Positions 23,527 to 35,060 of a stretch of 64,000 nucleotides of DNA are shown one piece after another; within the stretch, counting starts at the first letter, position 1; every line of letters begins with the position of its first letter. Both the position numbers and the translations under genes were made by a program. The notes under the pieces were generated by a model. It ran no database searches. It saw only the letters and a program-made list of their open reading frames with translations, and was not told the origin of the DNA. The DNA is taken from positions 62,001 through 126,000 of the forward strand of contig VXCM01000764.1 of NCBI GenBank assembly GCA_014773175.1, read 5' to 3'. The stretch is from Lucifuga dentata (Eukaryota > Chordata > Actinopteri > Ophidiiformes > Bythitidae).

Positions 23527-26500
23527 CCGCATGGTTGGAGCTTTCTACAAAGACTGCCATTGTGCGGACAGTGGGAATGTTATCTCCTTTGCTCATGTGT
23601 TGATCCTTGTACAGGAATACTAAGCAAAATGGCTTCTTTTCCTATTTCTGGTCAAAGGTCAAAGGTTACCAGAGTAGTGGTAGTCTCCTTTAGGTGAGGG
23701 CTGTGAGAACAGTAGCATCTCCAGAGTCTCCTGCACAAGAGAGAGGGAAGGAGGACACAAAATGGTAGAGATGACAGATGAGGCATGCAATATTCTGAGG
23801 AGAAATGACTGGAAATGAAGGGATGAATGTGCAACAAAGAAGAAAGTAAATAAATAAAGAGTGACTGAATGAATATTCCTCACCATTGTGTTCCCTTTAC
23901 AGTGGTGGAGACAGTGCAAAGCCAACTCTGTGTTACTGCCTCCTTCTGGTAGACAACTAGAACTGCACATCATCAACAACCTCTCCACTGTGCACACACA
24001 TGCAGAAACACACACACACAACATGAACAGTTCAGCATTCTTCATCATGGTTAATCAAATGAAAAGTTTTTGCCTGAATGCCTGAATTTGTATTTTGCAG
24101 TTTTTTGGCCATTGGATTGAGTTCTGATATTCCAGAACTTTTGGTTTGGAAAGGCTCTGACTGTGTTTTACCTTGGTATTGTGAGTTGGAACTCCCCAGC
24201 TCATCCCATGGTTTCCATAGCAACTCTTCTCTGAGCGTCTCTGGCTCTGGTGACCACACCCTTGACCCCGCATAGCAAGGGGGAATTTCTGCCTGGAAAT
24301 CATGACCCACATTGACGGACCTGGATGGAGAAAAAATGCAAATGGAAAAAAAATATGAAGAAAAATGAAAAATGGAAAACATACTAAATTATAATATGCA
24401 AAGACTGGTACTGTAATAGGGGAATTGGATCCATCTGAAGCAATGACACTGATGGAAAGTGAAAGAAAAGAGAATGAATGACTTTCTTTTGCATTTTACT
24501 CACGCTGACACGCCACACTCCTCCTCCTCCTCCTTCTCCTCTTCTTGACTTGCTGTCCCTTCTTCTCTGTGATTAACAGACCAGAGTGAGGAGTAGAGCC
24601 CAGTGCCCCTGCGGACCGGATTGAGGAGAGGTTGAGGAGTGTAGTGTCTCCTTCTCTGACCCCTGCCGGAGTGAAGGACAGTGGCAAATGGAGTTCCAGT
24701 GTAGATTGGAGCGATCTGTTGCTGTAAGAACATGATGAAAGGCATTTAGACATGTTCTCTTTCAATTAATACATGGAAAAATGCATGAACAGAAGCCTAA
24801 GTTTTAACACTTTAAACATGATGGCCAATAAATCCCACAATCAGAAGCTGATAGTCTATTAATCTTTGAATCATTATACTCAAGATACAGTGCTGTAGAA
24901 GCCTTATTAGAGAAGGTATATTACAATTTAAAATATAACTTAGAGGTGTCATACCTGGTACTGTAACAGGCCAAGTTTAGGCCCATTTTTTACTTTCTGA
25001 GACACCACATGAGGAACAATCTTTTCCAGTTCCTCATAATGTTGGCCAGAGAGGTGAGTTGGATGAGATGGAGGATGAAGGGATGAAGGATGGATGGATG
25101 GACTTTTGGAGGGACAGTGGGCTCTGGATGGACGGATGGATGCACGCTGAGAGGGAGAAGCGATGAATGATGGTTCTGAAGTCTGCAGGATGTTGTGCTG
25201 AGCTAGGAAAGTTAAATCAGTAATAAGGAAAAGGATTCTATAATTATTTTATTGTTTGCTTCTTTTTTTTTTTTTATACACAAATTGCCCTACCTGTGAT
25301 GTTGCTATAGTGACCACCATGGGAACGTCGTAGGTTGCCCTTGTTACCACTGGGATCACCTGATGACTGTGGAAAGCAGGGAGACAGCACTGGAAATTTC
25401 CATATCAGCCCAGAGGGGTGGAGAGTTGGCAGAGACTGAAGAGGAGATGAGAAAAACTGGAACATACCAAGTGATTCTCCCCCCTGTGAAATGGAATGTC
25501 CAATTTTCCCAAATGCACCAGGAGAGTCCATTTTACAGGGAGAGAGGGGAGGAGGAGGAGGAGGAGGTAAGGGTGTAGGAGGTGGACTCAGTACTGAGGA
25601 CATGAGGTGAGATGCTGTGGGAGGAGAGGGGAACGATGCAAGAGAGGGATGACCAGGAGAAGAAGAGGAGAAGGGAGGGAGGTAGGAGTCCAAAGGCAAA
25701 TCAAAATCACAGCTGCGCTTTGACTTGTTCAATCCAGGACTTTCTCTTTTTCCCACCCCGAATTCCCAAACTTGTCCAAAGGAATCCCCACCAGAAAGCA
25801 CAGGAGATCCTCTCTTGCAGTGGGAGAGAAAGGCGTCAGAGAAGGAGTCCAATTTCTGAGTGTGTGTCCCACCGTTAATGCCTTCATGCTGGCACCCTGA
25901 GGCCAGAAGGAGGGTGTCTGTCCCATCTGTCCCACCTCTCCACTTGTCTTCCCCAGGGCATGTAGCCTGCTTTGAGGGAGAAACACTCAGCCAGGGCCCA
26001 GGCTCCACCTCTGCCGGTGTAGGCTGATCCTCACCTGAACCACTCCCGGATCCAAAATCATCTTCTCTTTCTATGGAATCTGGTATGCAGCTGTTTTCAT
26101 GTCTGCATGCCTCTTTGTTATAAACTGCCTCATTTTTAGCCCCAAAGCTAATATGGCTACTGTAACTATTGTAATTTGCTCTGATGATGCAACTGCTTCC
26201 ATCATCACTGCTGCAACTCCTGCTGTAAAAAACACCATTTGTGTTACCATAGCAACTGTTTTTACTATAAAAATCCACCACTGCACTTTCACAACTCTCC
26301 CCATCTTCCCAAATTTCTTCTTTTTTGCCATACCAATTGTCAACAAAATGCCCCCCTAAACCACTCTGTCCATCAGGATGGCCTCCAAAGCTAGCATCTC
26401 CATCCAAACCACTTCCGCTCATGTTTGGGAAATCGATATCACCCCCGCCGCTCTGCCTCCTCCCTCCAGAGGAGGTGCTTAAATTTAGGAATGAGGTGGT

Positions 26501-26668
26501 GGATTCTTCCTCTCGACTTCCAAACTGCTCCAGGACGTCCAAGGGAGGCTGGGAGGATGCGTATCCCACTTCAGGGCTTTGAAGGCTGGGCAGGGTGAGG
26601 TGGAAGGATGGGTGGTTGTGGTGGTGGTGGAGGCTGGGGAAGGTATGGGTGGATGAATTGTCCTCCAT
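21189..26668 (-). CDS. ELM2-SANT-C2H2 corepressor, MIDEAS/TRERF1 family
   Basis: Related proteins scaffold histone deacetylase 1/2 in the nucleus (MiDAC complex). Ten coding exons: 26668-25294, 25202-24955, 24721-24504, 24320-24172, 23987-23884, 23730-23670, 23347-23259, 22986-22867, 22038-21938, 21787-21189. All have GT-AG borders and phases join; minus a 64-base assembly duplication they give 999 residues. Residues 1-458 are low complexity (His-rich start, Ser/Gly tracts, a proline run). PIYTGTPFATVLHS in exon 3 precedes ELM2 (about 614-705, NVGHDFQAEIP; LPEGGSNTELALHCLH). SANT is about 719-770 (DVWTESEKSIFGAAL, SKTVCQCVEFYYLKKKL). One C2H2 finger has C817, C820, H833, H837 (CKLCGKMFYKIKSRNAHMKIH region). 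The ATG at 26668 has A at -3 and G at +4; its exon starts at 26696 after CTCTTTAG, so 5' UTR exons lie upstream. Which paralogue it is remains open. Confidence 0.85.
21522..21648. repeat. 63-bp duplication around an N inside the last ELM2/SANT exon
   Basis: Bases 21522-21584 recur at 21586-21648 with N at 21585. Removing one copy plus the N makes the last exon 535 bases and restores the frame into the stop at 21189-21191, so this is an assembly error rather than a gene break. Confidence 0.9.
22422..22691. mobile_element. Inverted-end element, CAGTGGTTCTCAA type
   Basis: It begins CAGTAGTTCTCAACC and ends GTTTGAGAACCACTG, imperfect inverted ends about 270 bp apart, lying in the intron between the SANT and zinc-finger exons. 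Noncoding. The ends resemble hAT-type MITEs common in fish; target duplication is not visible. A related block is at 56203. Confidence 0.65.
23484..23524 (+). repeat. (GA)n microsatellite in ELM2/SANT intron
   Basis: A GA/AG tract of about 40 bases, between the exons at 23259-23347 and 23670-23730. Confidence 0.9.
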
Positions 26669-27559
26669 GATGGCTTTATGTGTTTGGCTAGACTGCCTAA
26701 AGAGAAAGAGGGCAAGTATAAAAGACTTGGGTAAAATCATGAAGTTACATTAGCAGATTTCATATTGATGCAAAAATCTCTCTATTTTTTTTTTTCCTAT
26801 TATTGAGTCCCAGAATTTTATTTTATTTTATTTTTTGCCAGTACGGTAAGAATACTTTAACTTGTTTCCCAATCAACAGGGCTGACCCTAACATTTTGGG
26901 GGCCCAAAGCAGTGTTTAAGAAAATATGACAGTTAGAAATTCAAATTTAGCCAAAGATGACTTTTTCTGGCAAAAAAATATAACATCGATAACAAGATCT
27001 GAAGTAAGTTTTGATATCATGCTGAAGTAATACAGGAAAACTAAAACCACTAAAGAGCCAAAGCAAACCTGCTTTAAAAAAAGCTGTATCATATGCATGT
27101 ACAACAAAATCATTTTCCTTTCTGTTTTTACTGCGATAAAATAGCAATGTTACACAAAAACTGTGTTCAGACACCAAGCTGAAAAAGACATTAATATTGA
27201 AGTAAACATATTAATATTGTATTAAATCTCCTACTCTTCATGTTTCTTTCTCACTTGTAACCATACTCTGCTTTAAGAAGGACAATGAGTCAAAGAGAGA
27301 AAGATGAAGGAGAAATGAAAAGATAATTATATGTCTTTCGAGCCTTGTTTTTTTTTTTTTTTTTTTTTTGTTTTGTTTTTTTTACCAGCTTTTGGCATCT
27401 GATTTCCTTTTCACAGGAAAAGTCCTCCCCTGTTCATGGTTTCTGGTTGTTTCTTCTTATAGTCTTCATAATTTGTTCTTTTTTAGGTTCTTTCTCTCTC
27501 GGCAGCCATGAGTGTTTGATTATTTCCCCCTTTAAGATTGTCAGCTTCTCACAAAGTCC

Positions 27560-27562
<3 letters not shown>

Positions 27563-27603
<41 letters not shown>

Positions 27604-27664
27604 ATAGCAGATAACACACACATACAGTACACAAAATGGACACGCTCACAGTCACAGACACTTG

Positions 27665-27701
<37 letters not shown>

Positions 27702-27810
27702 TGCACACACACACATGCACATACCCTGACTTTTACACTCACACACTTGCAGGTGTCACACACATGCACATACCCTGACTTTTACACTCACACACGCTCT
27801 TGCAGGTGTC
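27563..27810 (+). repeat. CT tract, CA tract and a 50-bp tandem duplication
   Basis: (CT)n at 27563-27601 is followed by (CA)n at 27667-27697. Then a unit with GCACATACCCTGACTTTTAC and TTGCAGGTGTC is present twice, at about 27711-27758 and 27760-27810. The second copy differs by GCTC before TTGCAG. No N separates these copies, so this duplication is probably real. Confidence 0.8.
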
Positions 27811-27969
27811 AGCGGGGACCAGCGAGTAATGATATTGCCTCTGCCTCTTGTCGTCGTGGTAACCACATCCCACATCCTGAGGAAACAAACGCTGACGGAT
27901 CTCCCTCCTTTCAGCTATCTTTATCTCTCTGCCCCCCTCCTCCCTCTATCTGTCTCTTTGCCGTCATCA

Positions 27970-28002
<33 letters not shown>

Positions 28003-29863
28003 TATCGTGCCGCCAACTTTTTTTCTCTTTCTCTCTCCTGTTTTGTCTTCCATTTTTCTCTTTTGCTTGTTTTGTATCTCTTTACCTTCCTCAGTTTTTC
28101 TGCAGTTTCATTCATTCGTCTTCTTTTATTCGTATCTCTTTTCCTGCCTCCTTTTCTGGCATTCAACACCCTTTCAAAAAGTGAATATATTTTAAATGTT
28201 TGTCTGTAGTATGTAAATTTGTGTGTGTGTGTGCAGAGGCGTTAGCATAGATGTTTACCAGATGAAGATGCTCTGGCTGAGTCAGCTGACAGGAAGTAAG
28301 ACAGAAAGAAACAGGAAGGAAAACAGCGACAAACGATGAGGTTCAGGGAACCCTCTGAACACCCTATGCCACCCCCCAATCGCCTATCCTACACACACCA
28401 CAGACATATACATACATATACACGCACATACACTTTTAAAATGTTAATTTTCTGCTCCCTACCTTTATGTGGTAAAACCTTAGAACTTAACACCTTAGCA
28501 CACACATGCTAGCATGCTAAGTCCCAGATCTTTCACACATGCACACATACGCACTCACACATGTAGTTAACATATTGAATATCACAAAAAAAGTGAACAT
28601 TTGCAAATCTTAAGAATATATATATAGAGTCAGAAGTACTGCAATGCAATATGATGACGTAAAAACTCTCTACTGAAAGTACATATGCATTTAATGTGAG
28701 GTAAATAAGTATAAAGATGTGGAGATGCAAATCAAAAGTAAAGTTTCTCATCCTGAACAATGCATTTACCTTGTTAATTTATTTTTTTTATATATTTTAG
28801 GGGTATTTTGTGCAGCTGATGCTACTTCACGACATTAATTACTGGGTAGTTTTAACTAAAACTGTACTTGACTTAGCCTGTTAGCTCATGTGTTCCATGT
28901 CAAATCATATTCCAAACAAATATAGCTAAGTGTATTTTCAAAGTACTACGTCTCTCTGAAATAAAAGTATAAAGACTGACAAAACAGAAATCCTGAAGTG
29001 CCAATGCCACGAAATGTTGGTATATTACTTCAGCACATGTTCTTTATTATATTCTATATCGATAAAACCAATGCTAAAATTGCACCGATCCTTCTCATTA
29101 GTCATCTCTGGCTGCCGCCTGCATCATTATGTGAAACTCTCAACCTAATTTGCAATTAGTTCTTGCAGGTTTTTGAAATAAAAAAATATATATAATTGTG
29201 TAATAATATCACATTCTGAAAGTTTTACACCTTTGAGTTATTTTGAGCTTGCTGACCTTTGACACATCGCTGGCAATCAAACCCTCATCGATTTGAAAAA
29301 TGTCTCCGTCCTACAATTCTTAAACACTTAATGTTGCATCTTTAAACTACAACCGTCACTGAATAATTGATTAATACCAGATGAAATGTAAAATGTTAGA
29401 AGTAATGCATGGAACTGATTGATTGGTTTGGAGCTTCAACACTCTCCAGACAGTAAAAGGAGTGAAAAAGTGTGTTGTAGCGTGCGTGTGTGCATGTCGG
29501 TGTGTGTGTGTAGGTGGTCATGTTAATTGAGGTCACTCGTACAGTGTGACTCCATCTCATAGCTGGAAACCTCAGCATTACCATGTTTAATAGATAAAAG
29601 TGTGGTAAGTGTAGAATGTGTGTGTCTGACACTGTAACCTCACTATTAGCATACAGGAGGATCAATAACCATTTGGTTATATGTGATTGATATTTTACAT
29701 GATGTCAAGCTTGTAGACATAAATGTAATGCCGCTTTAAAACAAAACAAAACAAAACAAAAACTATTTAATTTTGATCTATTTTTGACGTAAAGGCTCCA
29801 TCGTCAGTGAAAATCTTTAGCTGCTGTAAAGTATTTGCCGATGTCAATGTAAAATGTATTACT

Positions 29864-29903
29864 TAATCTTCATAGAAACTTTAATAAGTTTCTATGAAGA
29901 TTA
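29864..29903. repeat. Perfect 18-bp palindrome
   Basis: Arms TAATCTTCATAGAAACTT and AAGTTTCTATGAAGATTA are exact inverted copies separated by TAAT. It could form a 40-base hairpin. It lies 40 bases left of a TTAA MITE but is not part of that family. There is no downstream U run, so nothing suggests a terminator. Confidence 0.9.
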
Positions 29904-29943
29904 GGAGTCGCTCTAAAACTGCTGAAGTCAAACTACGTCTGAA

Positions 29944-30621
29944 TTAAAGGACCATACCACCCATTTTGCATGTTTGAGCCTAATATATTCAATTTTCACA
30001 CATAAGGTTANAAAGGACCATACCACCCATTTTGCATGTTTGAGCCTAATATATTCAATTTTCACACATAAGGTTACTGACAGTCATTTCCCAAAGCATA
30101 CTATGGAACAATGAATTAATTTTTTTTTTCCTACCTTCCAGACCACCATTGATTTCAGTTCATTCTGGTACGCTATTAAAATCAACTTGTTGATACTTGA
30201 AACATTCTTGGGATAGGTAATCCATCATCACCAACAAGATGTGTATTCAGGGTTTTTTTTGTTTTTTTTTGTTTTTTTTTTAACTTTCTTAATTTTAGCA
30301 TTTAAGCGCAATAAAAAAAAGCACAGAGTGAATGTATGCCTCCACCGGGTAATATAGTCCCAAAAGAAGACATTTATCGAAAAATTTAAATGACTGTGAC
30401 TTCATAAGGCTGCGTAACTATTAGCAGGTGAAACATCAATTTTTAAGGTGGGTATTTTGTTTGCATATTTGATTCTGAAAGATTAAGAGATTTTACAAAA
30501 TATCAGGGAAAGCTGAAATACGGTTTTATCCTTTGGGAATTGACTGTCAGTAACGTAACATGTATGAAAATTGAATATATTAGGCTCAAACATGCAAAAA
30601 CCGAATGGTATGGTCCTTTAA
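29944..30621 (+). mobile_element. TTAA MITE copy 5, with intact ends
   Basis: TTAAAGGACCATACCACCC at the left and ATGGTATGGTCCTTTAA at the right. Inverted ends are about 80 bp. The interior is in the same orientation as copies 2 and 9. The left end is counted twice because bases 29946-30010 recur at 30012-30076 around an N at 30011. True length is therefore about 612 bp. Confidence 0.9.
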
Positions 30622-30969
30622 GGAGCACAAAAGAAACGCATGAAATTCATTGTTGACCTTTTTTTCGCAATGTGTATTTGATGTTTACCAGCTCAAGATG
30701 CTCTGGCTAGAAGTGGAGCTCCAGAGTTCATCTTAAATGGTCAATTTTCCCAAAAATTTACATTGAAAGGAAAATAATTTGCTGTAGTGAACACTGCAGA
30801 AACTCTGACACCAGTTTGTGTTGAATCAAGTATTCAGTTGTTGCTGACTCATCAAATCAAAAATCCTGTTTATATTTTAAATCTTCTAATTCTCTAGGAT
30901 AACATGCCGTTATTTTTAAATATGTATATTGATCAATTTTTTTCCAAAATGACCACAAGCACATTCACT

Positions 30970-31335
30970 AGCGTATACCTTTGGCAAGGCCAAACTAATG
31001 TTCTAATAATACTCTGGCCTAAAAAAAAAAAAAAAAAAAAAGCATAATAATAACAGGACTTAAATGTTTTGTCATACAAACAACAGCAGTTTTTAAAATG
31101 TAATTGGATCTAGACCACATTGCACCTATTCATCATCTATCATGGGATAAACAAATCTGATTTTCTTAATGTTAGTGAAAAATGCCTAAAATCTCAATGT
31201 TAAGAAATTGTTTTAGAAATTAATTTAAAAAATAGCGCTTGTCAAAATCGGCACAGAACTTTTTGAGTAATCCTGCTAACAAACAATCAGACACACAAAC
31301 TGACAAACAGACGCGGGTGATGACAAATACAGAAT
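30970..31335 (+). mobile_element. Dispersed repeat with AATCCTGCTAACAAACAA end
   Basis: It starts near CCTTTGGCAAGGCCAA, contains a long A run at 31021-31040 and GGATCTAGACCACATTG, and ends with TTGAGTAATCCTGCTAACAA followed by CAGACACACAAACTGACAAAC. The same order of landmarks is seen at 33700-34260 and 34740-35060. The end motif is common in fish repeats; I cannot assign the class (LINE 3' end or SINE-like). Noncoding. Confidence 0.55.
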
Positions 31336-33463
31336 CACACACTTCAAATGAATGACTTTTGCAAGCTTAGGTCTATTATTTTATTGCGCATTTTATGTCT
31401 CTGTGTCGGAAAAAACAATGTGATATTGATCATATGATACTTTCCAGTGACATATCATCGCCATTCATTATTGTGAATTGTTGAAATGTTAAAGAGCAAT
31501 TTTCTAATTAATTTAAGGAAAGGTCACGGGGTCACAGACAACAATGAAAGAATGTCAACATATTAAAGTTTGATTTTTATCATTTTGCAATCTTAGATCT
31601 GCACTTAATTACAGTGAACTATTAATTATCTTGTATGAAAAAGGGCATCTTTAACATTTTACGTTTGCGTGTCAACGTTAAAACATGCTAATCTTGTGTC
31701 TTCTGCAGTCATTTGCATGTATTTGCATTTGTGCACAAACCTTGAGAAAATGACAGAGTGAGAGACGTGTGAATGAAAGGATGTGAGAGGATGGAAGAGG
31801 AGCGCGGAGGAGTGTACATGGGGGAGATGCTTCTCTAGAATCGAGTTTTTTCTCAGATTCTTAAGTAAAACCTGCAGGAGCAGAGGAGGGGGAATGAGAG
31901 AAGCACTTTTGGACTTTTTCTCTCATCTTTTCAACCTGTCTCTCAATCTGTCTTCCGTCAGCGAGAAAAAAAGCAATGACGGAGGGAGCGGAGGAACTGA
32001 ACGGAGAGAAATTAAAGCACCCGGTGAACATGAGAACATGAACAAGACAGGTTAATTCTCTGCACTTCCGCTTGTCGAAGTAGCTCAAACCCATTGATGA
32101 CTATGAAGTGATGAGCTGTTTCATGCTGACGATAAGAACATGAAGCCCAATAACAAACAATCACAGACTGTCTCATTCTTATCATCAATAAGCATCCGTG
32201 TGCAGCCTCTGTGAATTATGAGTTCAGATTATTCTTTCTGATGTATGTTTGTTTGGCTCTCAAGTTTAAAAATGTACAAAGGGAAACTGCTAAATTCAAT
32301 ATACACACATGCACACAAATACAAAGTACAATGGAGTTTCTTTGTGTTAGTGTCAGAACAAGCCCACGTAGTATTGCAAACAGCTTCAAGAAATTCCAAA
32401 TGCTGTTGATATTAAAATTCCTTTAACAGTGTGGCTATGATGAGAACCAACAAAAGTCCGTTGATGTTGACAGAAACGGAGCGTTTTCAAATATCCTGAG
32501 GAGAAAGTGAAGATCTATTTCCTAATAATGTAGCATATTTTTATCAATTGATCTGTCAGTTTTCATGCTGAGACTGAAGTTTAATTGAGAAAGTCTTTAT
32601 TTAACGGGATTTTTTGCTGTGTTTTTCTCACAGAGTTCAAAGGTATATCAATTAGCGATCAGGTATAACATTTACCTTCAAAGTCTTTGCTCCACTTTAA
32701 AAACACGGCATGTGCCAACACCAAGGAAACAATAATGACAAATATTATATATTTACAATTACGTGTGTTCTTCTAAGTATTTAAGTACGAGTGCAGCAAA
32801 ATTGCCACACCCGCTTCTAAGAATCTCTTATTAGTGTGAATGCTGGGAAATTTTTAAAGAACCGAAAGAAGTAGTTTACATTAATGTATATACAGTACAA
32901 TTTAGTTATGAATTCTTTTCCAGATAACAATGCATTAGTTGCTGCTGTCTGTGACCCCATGACCTTTACTTTACTGACTGAAATAGACTGATCATAAATG
33001 ACTCTGTGATCAAATACACAATTAAAGTTATTTGCTAATATTTTCTACATCCATATAGTGAATACGACACTGGAATATATCTGATTATCAATACGACATT
33101 ATCATCAGTGTCGCATGTTGCAGCAGTGTGCATGATTTGAATCAGAATCTGAATCAAAAATACAATTTCATGACTAATTAACTGAAGAAATAGCTGCTCT
33201 TCATGATAAAATCACACATGACAGAAGACAATATGAATCTGGAATTCTGTCTGATTTGCATCTTATAAATGATTCTGTATAGGAAACATTTTTCAACCTT
33301 CAACCAAACTAAATTAAAAAATGCCAAAAACACTCCTGACCGTAGCAAATAAAGAACTTTTGAGTTTGCATATGAATCAGAGCATCTCATGCACTTGCAT
33401 TCTATTTTTTGCAAACATAGATGGAGCTCCAAATGGATTACATGCACATATTAAGGTATTTCC

Positions 33464-33527
33464 AAACTATTTGATTTACTTATTTATCTAAAATAAGTAA
33501 ATCAAATAGTTTGATTTACTTATTTTA
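33464..33527. repeat. 22-bp perfect inverted repeat plus a third direct copy
   Basis: The left arm, starting AAACTATTTGATTTACTTATTT at 33464-33485, pairs exactly with 33491-33512 across a 5-base loop (ATCTA). A further direct copy of GATTTACTTATTTTA follows at 33513-33527, so three related segments lie within 64 bases. Confidence 0.9.
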
Positions 33528-33699
33528 TGATGTCACTTGAATTAGTTTACAGCTTAAGCAGATATGGAGTAAGTGAGTCATTTGTATTAATTCAGCAGTT
33601 GTTATTTCATAAAGCTGCTGTAGCATTCAACACCAAAGTTCTCATACTGCTTCATACTGTAGTTTCATACTGTTTGCATAAATATGATGCATAGAAAAG

Positions 33700-34260
33700 C
33701 CCTCATTAGACCTCATACCTCTGCCAAGGCTGAACAAGCAGAGACAAAATTCAAATAATATGCTGGTCTAAAGAGAAAGAAAAAGTCTATAATAATCATA
33801 ATATTTTTCTGAATTCATCTCCGTAACTGCAAAAGGTTGCAAAATGTTTCTATGCATGTTACTAATCATCACTAATCGTCTCATTAGTGGTTGTTGCATG
33901 TTTCCATTAATGTGCCCCCCATCCAACCATATGTTTTAGTCCTCTAGAGCCAGATCTGTATCTGGATCCAGACCCAATTGTTTCTGTTGACACTCTATCG
34001 TGGGATAAGTAAGCCTTATTTTTTTCAAATTGGGCTTTTACTTTTGAAGAAAATTACAAAAATATTTTTGAACAAACGTTCAATAGGAAATAATTTTTTA
34101 AAATTTCGGGATCCGCCCCTTGATCCACACCAAAATGTAATGGTTTCTTTCTAGGGCCACCCTTCCTCCAAGTTTTTGTCAAAATTGGTTCATAATTTTT
34201 TGTGCAATCCTGCTAACCATCAAACAAATGGGTAAGAACAGAACCTGCTTGGTGGAGACA
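33700..34260 (+). mobile_element. Dispersed repeat, second copy
   Basis: Landmarks in order: ACCTCTGCCAAGGC, AGAGCCAGATCTGTATCTGG, CTCTATCGTGGGATAAG, GGATCCGCCCCTTGATCCA, TTCTTTCTAGGGCCACCC, AATCCTGCTAACCATCAAAC, and TGCTTGGTGGAGACAACA at the end. It is the longest of the three copies and matches a widely seen fish repeat pattern. Noncoding. Confidence 0.6.
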
Positions 34261-34739
34261 ACAATGGCCCTCAGCGGTCAGCCAATGTAGCAACGGCTAC
34301 AACATAGTATTGATTAGAACAGCAATATAAAAGTATTTTACAAACAAAAAGCTAATACATACAACTGAACATAACCTTGAATAAGAACATATGCCTTGTA
34401 GTGTTCTATTCATCATATTCTGTTCATATATCAAAACTATAAGATTTGATTCATGGCAGCATCGATCATTATATGGCTGAACGTCAAACAAAACGATGCA
34501 TCTTTCTAGTTAAACATGAGAGATACGTTCAGATTCTTTTATGGTAGAACCACATTTTCCAACATGAGGCGTCTGAAACAAACCACAGCCCGTTCCAGTT
34601 CTCCCCATGTTCTCTATCGGGAAGAAAGTACACTGACAGCGTTTTACTCCCGCTTCCTGTTTAGAGCATGGAAACCCAGTGCAAAGTCAAACAAAAAGGC
34701 AGTTTGAGAGCACATACATCCAGCAAGGCATACATCCAG

Positions 34740-35060
34740 CAAGGCAATCAAATCCCCAATTTAAAAAAGAAAAAAAAAAAACAGATTAAAAAATGAGCCG
34801 CCATGCTAAATTTTTATTGAAATTGGCCCATTAGCATTGATTTTATAGGCCAAAAATTTCTTCTGGATTCTGGATCCAGAATCTGATCTGGATCGTGTCC
34901 CAAATTTTATCACTTCTTCCTCTTGACATTATCTATTTGTGCCCTAAATTTCATCCAAATCCATCCATAACTTACTTATCCTATATATTAACATATCCTG
35001 CTAACAAACAAACAAATAAGAAGAAAACAGCAGTGATCACATAACCACTGGCAGCAGTAA
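34740..35060 (+). mobile_element. Dispersed repeat, third copy
   Basis: It contains GGATCCAGAATCTGATCTGG, TTTGTGCCCTAAATTTCATC and ATCCTGCTAACAAACAAAC, in the same order as the other two copies, but lacks the long middle part of the second copy. Confidence 0.55.

Larger units (their letters stand above)
26697..29943. other. Noncoding stretch upstream of the first ELM2/SANT coding exon
   Basis: Probably 5' intron. It has a T-rich run near 27345-27380, a CT tract at about 27563-27601, a CA tract at 27667-27697, a short tandem duplication at 27711-27810, and a pyrimidine-rich stretch to about 28160. No exon was recognised. A GGGGGCCCAAAG motif near 26898 resembles old dispersed repeats but is too short to classify. 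Confidence 0.45.

Noticed and set aside
24032..24382. 116-codon frame starting with a Phe/Ser-rich leader
   Set aside because: The leader is intron; the coding part is the ELM2 exon 24172-24320 with proper splice sites.
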